Assembly: GCA_021775755.1 (NCBI GenBank)
Contig: JAJFHE010000033.1
Location: 186,001-250,000, forward strand
Direction of reading: 5' to 3'
From: Hyphomicrobiales bacterium
GTDB taxonomy: Bacteria; Pseudomonadota; Alphaproteobacteria; Rhizobiales; JAJFHB01
DNA: 64,000 bases
A model generated the notes under the pieces. That model searched no databases. It was not told the origin of the DNA and saw only the letters and a list, made by a program, of their open reading frames with translations. This document shows positions 19,842-28,546 of the stretch, one piece after another. The first letter of the stretch is position 1. The number at the start of each line of letters is the position of its first letter. The position numbers were made by a program, and so were the translations under genes.

Positions 19842-21686
19842 GTGATTCGGTCAAGGAATTTTGCGCGCGTGGCCCTTATGGCCGCGGTTTCGGTGCTGGC
19901 GACAAACGCGGCCCTTTCAAAGGGCGGCGACATGGGCGATCCCTTCGGGCAGCCCAATTGGCAGGTGCGCCAGGAGCAACGCGACGAACACCGTGGCACG
20001 AACCGCGATGCGGTCAACTTGCCGCAAACGGTTACGGAATACACCCCGCCCGTCTATCAGCCCGATCAACTCGTCGCTCTGGCCGACACGACATTGCAGG
20101 CCGAAATGCCGAGCGATGGGCTTGCGGCAACGATCCGCTATCACCTGACCGAGGGAACCGCACCCGTCTTGCGTGTCCACCCGAGCCACCGCGCGCCCAT
20201 CCTCGCGGCCTATGAAGCCCGGGGCTTCGCGCCGATCTGGGTCGGCGAATTCGGCCTCAGCGACCGCGCGAGGCGGCTTCTGAAGAAACTCGGCCAGGCG
20301 GCGGTTGAAGGATTGCGGCCATCGGAATATTTACCCGGCTCGCTCGCCGGCTTCGATGGCGACGCCCCGGCAAGCGGTTCAGCGCTCGAACTGGCGCGCC
20401 TTGAAGTTGAACTCACCGTCGTTGCGCTTAAATACGCCCAGCACGCAACGGGTGGGCGTATCGTGCCGTCGCGTTTTGGCAAATACATCGATGTTCATCC
20501 CGAAGTCGTCGATCCTGCCGAGGCCCTGACGCGCCTCATCCGCACTGTGCGGCCGGGCGCCTATCTCGCCGGACTTCACCCGACGAATGCCATTTATGGC
20601 GCGTTGCGCGCGCAACTGGCCGAATTGCAGGCGCTGCCGCAGAACAGGCTTGAAATTACCGTACCCGCCGGTGGGCTTCTGAAAGCCGGCGAGACGGACG
20701 CGCGCGTGCCGTTCATTCAACGCAAGCTGCAGGCGCTCGGTGTGCTTGAAGATGTTCAATACGCAGATCCGGATGCCACTGCCGGAGCGCTGTCGGACGT
20801 ATTCTCGCCAGCTGTTGTGGCCGCCGTTAAGGCGTTTCAGAAACGCCAGGGCCTTTCCGCGGACGGCGTCGTCGGCCCCGCGACCACACATGCAATGAAC
20901 TCCGATTCCATCGCCCGGCGCCTTGAGCTGGTAACGCTCAATCTGGAACGTGCCCGCTGGCTTCCAAGCGAACTCGGATCGCGTCACGTTATCGTCAACC
21001 AGCCGGCTTTCCGGCTGCGGCTCTACGACGATGGCGAGATCATCCATCAGGCTCGCGTCATCGTCGGCAAGCGCCAGCACCAGACTTCCATGTTCTCCGA
21101 CGAAATGGAGTATGTGGAGCTCAATCCCTACTGGAATGTGCCGCGCTCCATCGCCACAAAGGAAATGCTGCCCCAGCTTCTGCAGAACGCGTCTTATCTC
21201 GACGCCCGCGGTTTTGAAGTGTTCGGGCCGAACGGTCGTGTTTCGTCCAGCTCCATTGACTGGGACAACTACACGCCGAGCACCATGCCCTACAGTTTCC
21301 GGCAGCCGCCAGGCAGCTCGAATGCGCTTGGCTACATGAAGTTCATGTTTCCGAATCAGCACTCGATCTACCTGCACGACACGCCGTCCCGGCATCTTTT
21401 TTCACGCGACGTCAGAACGTTCAGCCATGGTTGCGTGCGCGTGCAGCATGCCAACAAGTTCGCCGACATCATTTTGGGATTTGAAGGCTGGAGCCCGGAG
21501 CGCATCCAGGCAGCCGTCGCAAATGGCGCAAATCGGCGGGTAAATCTCTCCCGCAAGATCGGCGTGCACCTCACCTACTTCACAGCATGGGCGGACCAGG
21601 ACGGTCTGGCGATTTTTGAAGACATTTATGGGCGTGACATTCAGCTTCGCGCCGCGCTTGGCGATAATCGCCTAGCCTTGAAATAG
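19842..21686 (+). CDS. L,D-transpeptidase (YcbB/LdtD-like) with PG-binding domain
   Basis: Catalytic FSHGCVRVQHANKFADIIL; PG-binding VVAAVKAFQKRQGLSADGVVGPAT; signal peptide; GTG start. Confidence 0.92.
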   Translation: MIRSRNFARVALMAAVSVLATNAALSKGGDMGDPFGQPNWQVRQEQRDEHRGTNRDAVNLPQTVTEYTPPVYQPDQLVALADTTLQAEMPSDGLAATIRYHLTEGTAPVLRVHPSHRAPILAAYEARGFAPIWVGEFGLSDRARRLLKKLGQAAVEGLRPSEYLPGSLAGFDGDAPASGSALELARLEVELTVVALKYAQHATGGRIVPSRFGKYIDVHPEVVDPAEALTRLIRTVRPGAYLAGLHPTNAIYGALRAQLAELQALPQNRLEITVPAGGLLKAGETDARVPFIQRKLQALGVLEDVQYADPDATAGALSDVFSPAVVAAVKAFQKRQGLSADGVVGPATTHAMNSDSIARRLELVTLNLERARWLPSELGSRHVIVNQPAFRLRLYDDGEIIHQARVIVGKRQHQTSMFSDEMEYVELNPYWNVPRSIATKEMLPQLLQNASYLDARGFEVFGPNGRVSSSSIDWDNYTPSTMPYSFRQPPGSSNALGYMKFMFPNQHSIYLHDTPSRHLFSRDVRTFSHGCVRVQHANKFADIILGFEGWSPERIQAAVANGANRRVNLSRKIGVHLTYFTAWADQDGLAIFEDIYGRDIQLRAALGDNRLALK

Positions 21687-21692
21687 ACGTAT

Positions 21693-21707
21693 TTAATCGA
21701 TCATTAA
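21693..21707. promoter_or_regulatory. Candidate CtrA full site TTAA-N7-TTAA
   Basis: ttaatcgatcattaa, exact 7-nt spacing, upstream of the DUF882 gene. Confidence 0.5.
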
Positions 21708-21888
21708 TCATAGTGCGCTGAGATTGCCGCAATCGGGGTGTGGTTTGCTACATCCTATTGGTTGGTAATTCAGCGTCCTCCTGCGTATGATGCAGATGGT
21801 ACTCTAATCCATCGCATCCGGAATGGTGGGAAGAACCTATGATTGGGGACGTTGGCAGCGCAGAAAGCGCTGCAGGGTGAGTACTGGG

Positions 21889-23346
21889 ATGCCCTTGCGT
21901 AATATGCAGACGGTCAAAATGCCAAAGCCCGTGCGTCACAAAACGCGCGGCTTGATTCTGTGCGCGCTCGCTGCAATTGCGGCACTCGCGCTCAGCGCCT
22001 CAATCTCTCTCCAGCCCGCAATCGCCGGCGAAGAGCGGTCGCTTTCCTTCTACAACACGCACACGAAGGAAAACATCACCATCACGTACAAGCGTGATGG
22101 CCGCTACATTCCCTCCGCGATGGCCGAACTGAACCGCTTCATGCGCGATTGGCGCCGCAACGTCGAAACCCGGATGGATCCGGAACTTATCGACCTGATC
22201 TGGGAACTGACCCAGGAGCTCGATGCGCGCGAGCCGATCCAGCTGATCTCCGGCTACCGTTCGCAGGAAACCAATAACATGCTGCGCCGTGCCGGCCGCC
22301 GCGTGGCCCGCCGGAGCATGCATATCAAGGGACAGGCGGCAGACGTCTATTTCCCCGGCGTACCGCTTGATCGGCTGCGCAACAGCGCCCTGGTTCGTGA
22401 GGTCGGCGGCGTCGGCTACTATCCGCGCTCCGGCACAAACGGCTTTGTCCACGTGGATACGGGCCGGGTGCGTCACTGGCCGCGCATGAGCCAGACACAG
22501 GTTGCCCGAATTTTCCGCGAGCATCGTGAGCGCCCGCGCCAACAACAGCCAAGCGAAGAACGCACGCCGGTCTACCTCGCCCAGAACAGCAACGGGCAGG
22601 ACCGGGAGATGGCAAGGCCTCAGGCGAACCCGCTGCGCCCCGATGGCGTGCCGATTGAAGAGCGCAGCTTCCCGCTGCCCCTCGACAAGCCCGTCATGGT
22701 CGCAAGCGCCGAGCCGGCTCCTCAACCCGCACCGGCCGCCGCGCCGGCACCACAGGTCGTGACCGCCAGCCTCGCCCCCACGCCCGAAACCTCAGCACCG
22801 GCCCTGGCGCCGCAAGGTGGTGTTACTTTCAATCCGGTGGTACCCGATGCCGGCACCGTTCCGCAGGCACAGGCCGGGCGCAGTCTGATATTCTTTCCGC
22901 TCGCCATTATGCGCCGCGAACAACCGGCAGCTAGCCTGACCCAGAACGTCGCCTACCAGATGCCTGATGCACAGCAGGTCGTGACGATGCGCGGATCCTA
23001 TGACGACGGGCCCGGCGATGAACCACTGCTGCTCGCAAATGTTCAGCCAGCCGCAACGCCGTTGCGTCAGCTGACCGCCACCGAGCTGCAGCGTCTGGCC
23101 AGCCAGGTTGTGAACCGCGATGGCAAGGGCGCCCTGCTCATGTCGCAGCACGCCCAGCCTGTGCCGACGGTCGACGATAAGGGCGGCATGCTGGATCGGC
23201 CTGAGACAATCATCGATCTGATCGGCGGTAATGACACGACACCGCCCGACCTCGAACAGCCGAATATCGTCATGGGCATCGATGACGCCCTGCAGGCTCC
23301 CGGCGACGCCTCCGCAGAGGTGCCGCTGTCGGTCGCTCTTCAGTAA
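21889..23346 (+). CDS. DUF882 / M15-like murein endopeptidase-type protein
   Basis: RSLSFYNTHTKENITITYKRDGRY... LISGYRSQETNNMLRR...RRSMHIKGQAADVYFPGV...GFVHVDTGRVRHW. Confidence 0.88.
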   Translation: MPLRNMQTVKMPKPVRHKTRGLILCALAAIAALALSASISLQPAIAGEERSLSFYNTHTKENITITYKRDGRYIPSAMAELNRFMRDWRRNVETRMDPELIDLIWELTQELDAREPIQLISGYRSQETNNMLRRAGRRVARRSMHIKGQAADVYFPGVPLDRLRNSALVREVGGVGYYPRSGTNGFVHVDTGRVRHWPRMSQTQVARIFREHRERPRQQQPSEERTPVYLAQNSNGQDREMARPQANPLRPDGVPIEERSFPLPLDKPVMVASAEPAPQPAPAAAPAPQVVTASLAPTPETSAPALAPQGGVTFNPVVPDAGTVPQAQAGRSLIFFPLAIMRREQPAASLTQNVAYQMPDAQQVVTMRGSYDDGPGDEPLLLANVQPAATPLRQLTATELQRLASQVVNRDGKGALLMSQHAQPVPTVDDKGGMLDRPETIIDLIGGNDTTPPDLEQPNIVMGIDDALQAPGDASAEVPLSVALQ

Positions 23347-23391
23347 GCACCTTCTGGTACAAACCTGATCTGTTGAGATAGTGAGGCGGCG

Positions 23392-23676
23392 TCAGCCGTC
23401 TCCGCTGTCCGCCTGCGCTTCCGGCACGACTCCGGCCATACCCAGCGCATGCAGGTAGAGGTCGATCAGCGCTTCTTCTTCTTCGCGCTCCACCCGGTCA
23501 ACTTTTCGCATTCGCACCACTTTGCGCAGGATCTTGGTGTCGAACCCGTTCGCCTTGGCTTCCGCATAGACTTCCTTGATATCGGCGGCGAGCGTGGCCT
23601 TTTCTTCCTCAAGCCGCTCAATGCGTTCCACCACGCTGCGCAGTTGCGCCTGTGCGATGCCGGTCGATGCCTCCAT
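23392..23676 (-). CDS. gapR: GapR family DNA-binding protein (DUF2312)
   Basis: [49 protein letters not shown] matches the GapR family. Confidence 0.92.
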   Translation of the reverse strand: MEASTGIAQAQLRSVVERIERLEEEKATLAADIKEVYAEAKANGFDTKILRKVVRMRKVDRVEREEEEALIDLYLHALGMAGVVPEAQADSGDG

Positions 23677-23860
23677 GGCCGAAAACCTCCCCTGTGCGCC
23701 GCAGGTCACATCCGTGGTGCATGCGGACCCGGCGGCGATTTGATTTCAATCACTGTCGCGATAGTATGCTCGCCGTCACACTAAAAAGGCGCAGGCTCCA
23801 ACGCCACCGTCTTTTCAGCGATATCCGCAAGGTATTTCGGGCAAGGACCCGATCGCCCGC

Positions 23861-24154
23861 TCAATGCGGCTTGGACGCCTCGTAAGCTTCCATCTGCTCC
23901 GGCGTCGCCTCGGTCTGATGCTTGCCCTTCCACTCGTCATACGCCATGCCGTAGACGGTGGTGCGCGCCTCGTCTTTCGTCATCTCAAGTCCGCGCTCTT
24001 CAGCTGCTTCCTGGTACCAGTTCGAGAGACAGTTGCGGCAAAAACCGGCAAGCGTCATGAGATCGATGTTCTGTACATCCGCGCGCGCGCGCATGTGGTC
24101 GACGAGCCGCCGGAATGCGGCTGCCTCCAGTTCGGTCCGGGTTTTGTCATCCAT
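23861..24154 (-). CDS. DUF1244 domain-containing protein
   Basis: LVDHMRARADVQNIDLMTLAGFCRNCLSNWYQEAAEERG pattern. Confidence 0.9.
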   Translation of the reverse strand: MDDKTRTELEAAAFRRLVDHMRARADVQNIDLMTLAGFCRNCLSNWYQEAAEERGLEMTKDEARTTVYGMAYDEWKGKHQTEATPEQMEAYEASKPH

Positions 24155-24184
24155 GGGTCGGGATCCTCTTTGCCTGTTCGTGTC

Positions 24185-25036
24185 TCATGCCGTCTGCTCG
24201 CTCGCAATTCGGTGCAACTCACCGCGTTCGACAATCGCCGGCAGCAGCCGCGTCAGCCGTTCCGTCCACTCCTCAATCCCGTTATCGGTGGAAATGAGGT
24301 CCTGGCGGATTTCAAGCAGCCCGTGTGGCAGGCCACACCGTGTGCCGTGCCGGTTCATGGTGTCGCCGTCAAGCTCACCGCTGTAGGGCTCGTTCGCTCC
24401 CACGATGTGCCCGGGTTCTGAGGCCAGCGCATCGATCAACAGATCGGCAAACCGCCTGTCCCGGTCGAACAGAACGCCGGAATGCCACGGCCTGTGGATT
24501 TCCTTCCAGGCGGGAGTAAAGCTGTGGATGGACAGCAGCGCCGGGACAACGCCAGCATCCAGATAATGTGCAATCGCCGCGGCAATCGCGCTGTCATAGG
24601 GCTCATAAAAGCGCATCACGCGGGCCTCGATTTCGGCGGGCGTGATTTTCGCGTTCCCCGGAACCACGGTACCATCAGATATCCGCAGCACCCGCGTCGG
24701 GTCGTCGTCGCCTCTGTTCGGGTCGATCAGCAGTCTGGAATACCGCGACATCACGGCCGGCACGCCAAGCGCGGCCGCGAGCTTGCGCGTCACCTCGCCC
24801 GCCCCGATGTCATAGGCGATATGCCGCGAGCGTTGCGCGGCGCCGAGGCCGAGATTGTCGAATTCAGCCGGAATGGCGTTCGATGCGTGATCGCAAATCA
24901 GCAAAAGACCGCTTTCAATCGCCCCCTCGATCACCTCGTAGGCCTCGTGATCGGCCCCCGGCAATAGGCGCGGCTCAGCTTGGGCAACGGCGTCTGGCGT
25001 ATTGAGCATGCAACAAACATCCAGCATGGGGTACAC
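24185..25036 (-). CDS. N-formylglutamate amidohydrolase family protein (copy 1)
   Basis: LLICDHASNAIPAEFDNLGL, SRLLIDPNRGDDDPT, LSIHSFTP, family motifs. Confidence 0.88.
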   Translation of the reverse strand: MYPMLDVCCMLNTPDAVAQAEPRLLPGADHEAYEVIEGAIESGLLLICDHASNAIPAEFDNLGLGAAQRSRHIAYDIGAGEVTRKLAAALGVPAVMSRYSRLLIDPNRGDDDPTRVLRISDGTVVPGNAKITPAEIEARVMRFYEPYDSAIAAAIAHYLDAGVVPALLSIHSFTPAWKEIHRPWHSGVLFDRDRRFADLLIDALASEPGHIVGANEPYSGELDGDTMNRHGTRCGLPHGLLEIRQDLISTDNGIEEWTERLTRLLPAIVERGELHRIASEQTA

Positions 25037-25265
25037 GGTAGCGCGCCCGCAAGTTCAATTATTATGAGGCAGGTCCTGCGTCAGTCAGCTGACAGGGCAG
25101 CCTTGATGACGCCATTTTTTCATACTCCTGTGCGCAAGATCAAGCTCGCCGTTACCTTTAATCGGTGAACTGATGCCGGCTGCCGCATGCCGACGGGAAA
25201 AATCACTGGATCGTCAATGCAGCCATGCTATTTTGACCAAACCGTCCGAATCTAATGGAGAAACG

Positions 25266-25697
25266 ATGTTTCGGCTCACACTGACGATTGCCGCCCTGGC
25301 GGCGGTACTGATGTTTGACACCCGTCCCGCCACAGCGGACTTCAAGCTGTGCAACAACACGGGAAGCCGCGTCGGCGTTGCTCTTGGCTACAACGATGCC
25401 CGCAGTTGGGTCAGCGAAGGCTGGTGGAACATCAATCCGAACTCGTGCAAGACCCTTCTGAAGGGCGATCTTATTGCACGCTACTACTATATCTACGCGG
25501 TCGACTACGATCACGCCGGCACCTGGGGCGGTAAGGCCGTCCTTTGCACCCAGGATACCCTTTTCGTAATCCGCGGCATCGCGAACTGCGCAGAACGCGG
25601 CTACGACAAACAGGGCTTCTTTGAGGTCGATACGGGCGAAGAAGCAGATTGGACGGTTCAGCTTTCGGGATCAAGTACCCAGGGGCAGAATCAGTGA
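25266..25697 (+). CDS. DUF1036 domain-containing secreted protein
   Basis: Signal peptide MFRLTLTIAALAAVLMFDTRPATA; FKLCNNTGSRVGVALGYNDARSWVSEGWWNI. Confidence 0.88.
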   Translation: MFRLTLTIAALAAVLMFDTRPATADFKLCNNTGSRVGVALGYNDARSWVSEGWWNINPNSCKTLLKGDLIARYYYIYAVDYDHAGTWGGKAVLCTQDTLFVIRGIANCAERGYDKQGFFEVDTGEEADWTVQLSGSSTQGQNQ

Positions 25698-27136
25698 AAC
25701 GCAATCGCAGGGTCAAAATCGTAGCAACACTCGGCCCTGCCACATCTTCCTCCGAAATGGTGGAGCGGCTGTTTAACTGCGGCACCGACGTGTTCCGCAT
25801 CAACATGAGCCACACATCGCATGAGGGTCTGAGCGAACTGCACGGCATAATTCGCGCCATCGAAGAAAAATACTCTCACCCCATCGGCATTCTCTGCGAC
25901 CTTCAGGGTCCCAAATTCCGCATTGGCGAGGTCGAGGGCGTTGGCATCACGCTTGTCGAGGGGCAGGTGTTCGACCTGGTGGCGGGCGAGACTTCGGACA
26001 AGCGTCAGGTAGAACTGCCACATCCGGAAATTTTTGCATCCGTATCACCTGACGACACGCTGCTGCTTGATGATGGACGCATCAAGCTGCGCGTCATGGA
26101 CCGCTCCAGCGAACTGATCCGCACGAAGGTCGAAGTCGGCGGGGAACTCACCTCCCGCAAGGGCGTCAACCTACCCGACACGGTCATTCCGCTCGCCTCA
26201 CTCACCGAGAAAGACCGTTCCGATCTGGAATATGCCTGCAATCTGGGTGTCGACTGGATCGGCCTCTCGTTCGTGCAGCGGCCCGAAGACGTGGCGGAAG
26301 CGCGCAAGTACTCGCGCCGGCGCGCCGCGCTGATCGCCAAGATTGAGAAGCCGTCGGCACTTGAATATCTCGACGAAATTCTTGAGCTCGTCGACGGGCT
26401 GATGGTAGCGCGCGGTGACCTTGGCGTCGAACTCCCGCTTGAACAGGTGCCTGGCCGCCAAAAGCAGATTATCCGGGCGGCGCGGCACGCCGGAAAGCCG
26501 GTGGTCGTGGCGACGCAGATGCTGGAGTCGATGATCCATTCGCCCATCCCGACGCGGGCGGAAGTATCGGATGTTTCCACCGCCGTGTTCGAGGGTGCGG
26601 ACGCCGTCATGCTTTCCGCTGAATCGGCCGTTGGAGACTATCCCGATGACGCTGTGCTCACCATGGACCGGATCGCGCGGCAGATCGAACAGGAACCACT
26701 TTACTCCCAGATTATCCACTCGCAGCGTGCCGAACCCGAGGCGACGAGCGCCGATGCGATCTCGGCCGCCGCCAGAACAGTTGCCGAAACCCTCAATCTG
26801 GCGGCGATCGTCTGTTACACATCGTCGGGCACCACCGGCCTGCGCGCTGCGCGCGAACGCCCGATGCTCCCGATCGTGGCACTGACGCCGATTGCCTCAA
26901 CCGGGCGCCGCCTGGCACTTGTCTGGGGTTTGCACTGCGTGTTGACCGAAGACGCAACCGGCTTCGACGACATGGTCAACCGCGCCTGCCGCATCGCGTT
27001 CAGCGAAAACCTTGCCGACAAGGGACAAAGGATCATCATCACTGCCGGCGTGCCGCTCGGCACGCCCGGCGCCACAAACATGCTCCGCGTCGCCTATGTC
27101 GGTCAGGAAGAAAGTTCAGATATCGCCGATCTCTAG
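25694..27136 (+). CDS. pyk: Pyruvate kinase
   Basis: KRNRRVKIVATLGPATSSSEMVERLFNCGTDVFRINMSH; MVARGDLGVELP; GTG start overlapping the upstream stop. Confidence 0.97.
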   Translation: MKRNRRVKIVATLGPATSSSEMVERLFNCGTDVFRINMSHTSHEGLSELHGIIRAIEEKYSHPIGILCDLQGPKFRIGEVEGVGITLVEGQVFDLVAGETSDKRQVELPHPEIFASVSPDDTLLLDDGRIKLRVMDRSSELIRTKVEVGGELTSRKGVNLPDTVIPLASLTEKDRSDLEYACNLGVDWIGLSFVQRPEDVAEARKYSRRRAALIAKIEKPSALEYLDEILELVDGLMVARGDLGVELPLEQVPGRQKQIIRAARHAGKPVVVATQMLESMIHSPIPTRAEVSDVSTAVFEGADAVMLSAESAVGDYPDDAVLTMDRIARQIEQEPLYSQIIHSQRAEPEATSADAISAAARTVAETLNLAAIVCYTSSGTTGLRAARERPMLPIVALTPIASTGRRLALVWGLHCVLTEDATGFDDMVNRACRIAFSENLADKGQRIIITAGVPLGTPGATNMLRVAYVGQEESSDIADL

Positions 27137-27142
27137 ATCGGA

Positions 27143-27805
27143 TTAGATGCCTTGGCCCTCGACTTCTTTTTTTAGCTCTTCAATGGCCTGGCGCGCGCCG
27201 CTCAGGTAAGGATGGATTTCAAGCGCCCGGCGGTAGGCGGCCAGCGCGTCTTCATTGTCGCCCAGTGAGCGCCTGATCAGCCCGATGCCGCTCAGGGCAC
27301 CGAAGTGACGAGGTTCAAGCTCCAGGACACGGCTGATGTCGTGCATTGATTCGTCAAACCGCGACAGCAGGTAGAGCACCGTTGCGCGCTTGTTCCAGCC
27401 TTCCGCGTAGGCTGGCGCCAACTGAACGATCGCATCAAGGACCCTTAGCGCCTCAGACGGCTGCTGCGCGTTCAGGGCTTTGATCGACTGCTGCATGAGA
27501 AGGTCAACGGTTTCGCTTCCCGAGCGCAGCCAGATCTGCCACACCGCCTGTTCAAGCAACTGTGCGCTGCGCTCGTCCTCGGCCGCTCTCAACCGTGCGA
27601 ACAGCGGGTCGAGAAGAGCATTCTGGCGCTTGCGAAACTCTTCACCTGTCAGATTGTTCGGGGTCCCAGCAGCCTGCACGTTGATCACGCGGTCTGAACC
27701 CAGTCCCGGCAGGGCGCTGGCCACGAACAGGACCGCGGCAAACCCCATAAACGCGGCGCGCAGGCAGCCCGGGTGCCATTTCATGATATCCGTTGAAGCC
27801 TTCAT
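27143..27805 (-). CDS. TPR-containing secreted/membrane protein
   Basis: N-terminal hydrophobic segment; TPR-like helices (ALRVLDAIVQLAPAYAEGWNKRATVLYLLSRFDESMHDISRVLELEPRHFGALSGIGLIRRSLGDNEDALAAYRRALEIHP). Confidence 0.85.
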   Translation of the reverse strand: MKASTDIMKWHPGCLRAAFMGFAAVLFVASALPGLGSDRVINVQAAGTPNNLTGEEFRKRQNALLDPLFARLRAAEDERSAQLLEQAVWQIWLRSGSETVDLLMQQSIKALNAQQPSEALRVLDAIVQLAPAYAEGWNKRATVLYLLSRFDESMHDISRVLELEPRHFGALSGIGLIRRSLGDNEDALAAYRRALEIHPYLSGARQAIEELKKEVEGQGI

Positions 27806-27900
27806 GCGCCCACGATAATGCGCATGAGAACGTCGGTCAAAGCCACAGGCTTCACCTTTAGGTCATCGATATGGAGATACGTGCGGGCGCCGAGGCGCAA

Positions 27901-28026
27901 TCAACCCTGACGCGCCTTGAAGCGGCGGTTGGTTTTGTTGATCACATAGATGCGGCCACGCCTGCGAACCACCCGGTTGTCCCGGTGCCTTTTTGCCAAG
28001 GACTTGATGGAATTTCGGATTTTCAT
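27901..28026 (-). CDS. rpmJ: 50S ribosomal protein L36, Cys-less (C-) type
   Basis: 41 aa [41 protein letters not shown]. Confidence 0.93.
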   Translation of the reverse strand: MKIRNSIKSLAKRHRDNRVVRRRGRIYVINKTNRRFKARQG

Positions 28027-28211
28027 CGCTATAACCTGTGACTGTCGCGGCGCCAACATTTGCACGCGGAAATTCGGCGCGGAACATACGTGCGCACAAC
28101 CCATGTGTCAACTCCAGCCCACCGGATTTGCCAGCTCTCGCGGACTGCCGGAAACCCGCGCCAAAATTGCCAAGCCAGAAGCACCAAGCCAAAAGCACCA
28201 AGATTAACTGA

Positions 28212-28505
28212 ATGACCCTGGATCTTTTCATTACGCTTACGGTACTCGTCATTTCGGCCGTGGGGGCGGGTCTTATGATCTGGATGGAGTACCGGCCCAG
28301 AGAACCGGGCAATCCGAGCCTCGTCCCCACAACGCCGCTTCTTTTCGTCTGCGCCCTTATCGTCGTGCTCGCGCTGGCACACCTGATGACCATCGTAACC
28401 GGTTCTCCCCATGTCGGGCGATTCGGGTCCTACAACGATTCGTCACATCGCCAACTGGCACTCGCACCGGACGCCGGATCGTGCTCTTCTCCAACAATCG
28501 TATAG
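28212..28505 (+). CDS. Small two-TM membrane protein, unknown function
   Basis: MTLDLFITLTVLVISAVGAGLMIWMEYRPREPGNPSLVPTTPLLFVCALIVVLALAHLMTIVTG, two hydrophobic helices. Confidence 0.65.
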   Translation: MTLDLFITLTVLVISAVGAGLMIWMEYRPREPGNPSLVPTTPLLFVCALIVVLALAHLMTIVTGSPHVGRFGSYNDSSHRQLALAPDAGSCSSPTIV

Positions 28506-28546
28506 CCGTCCACCAGCACGCGTAGCACGCCAGGAAGCATTACGTC

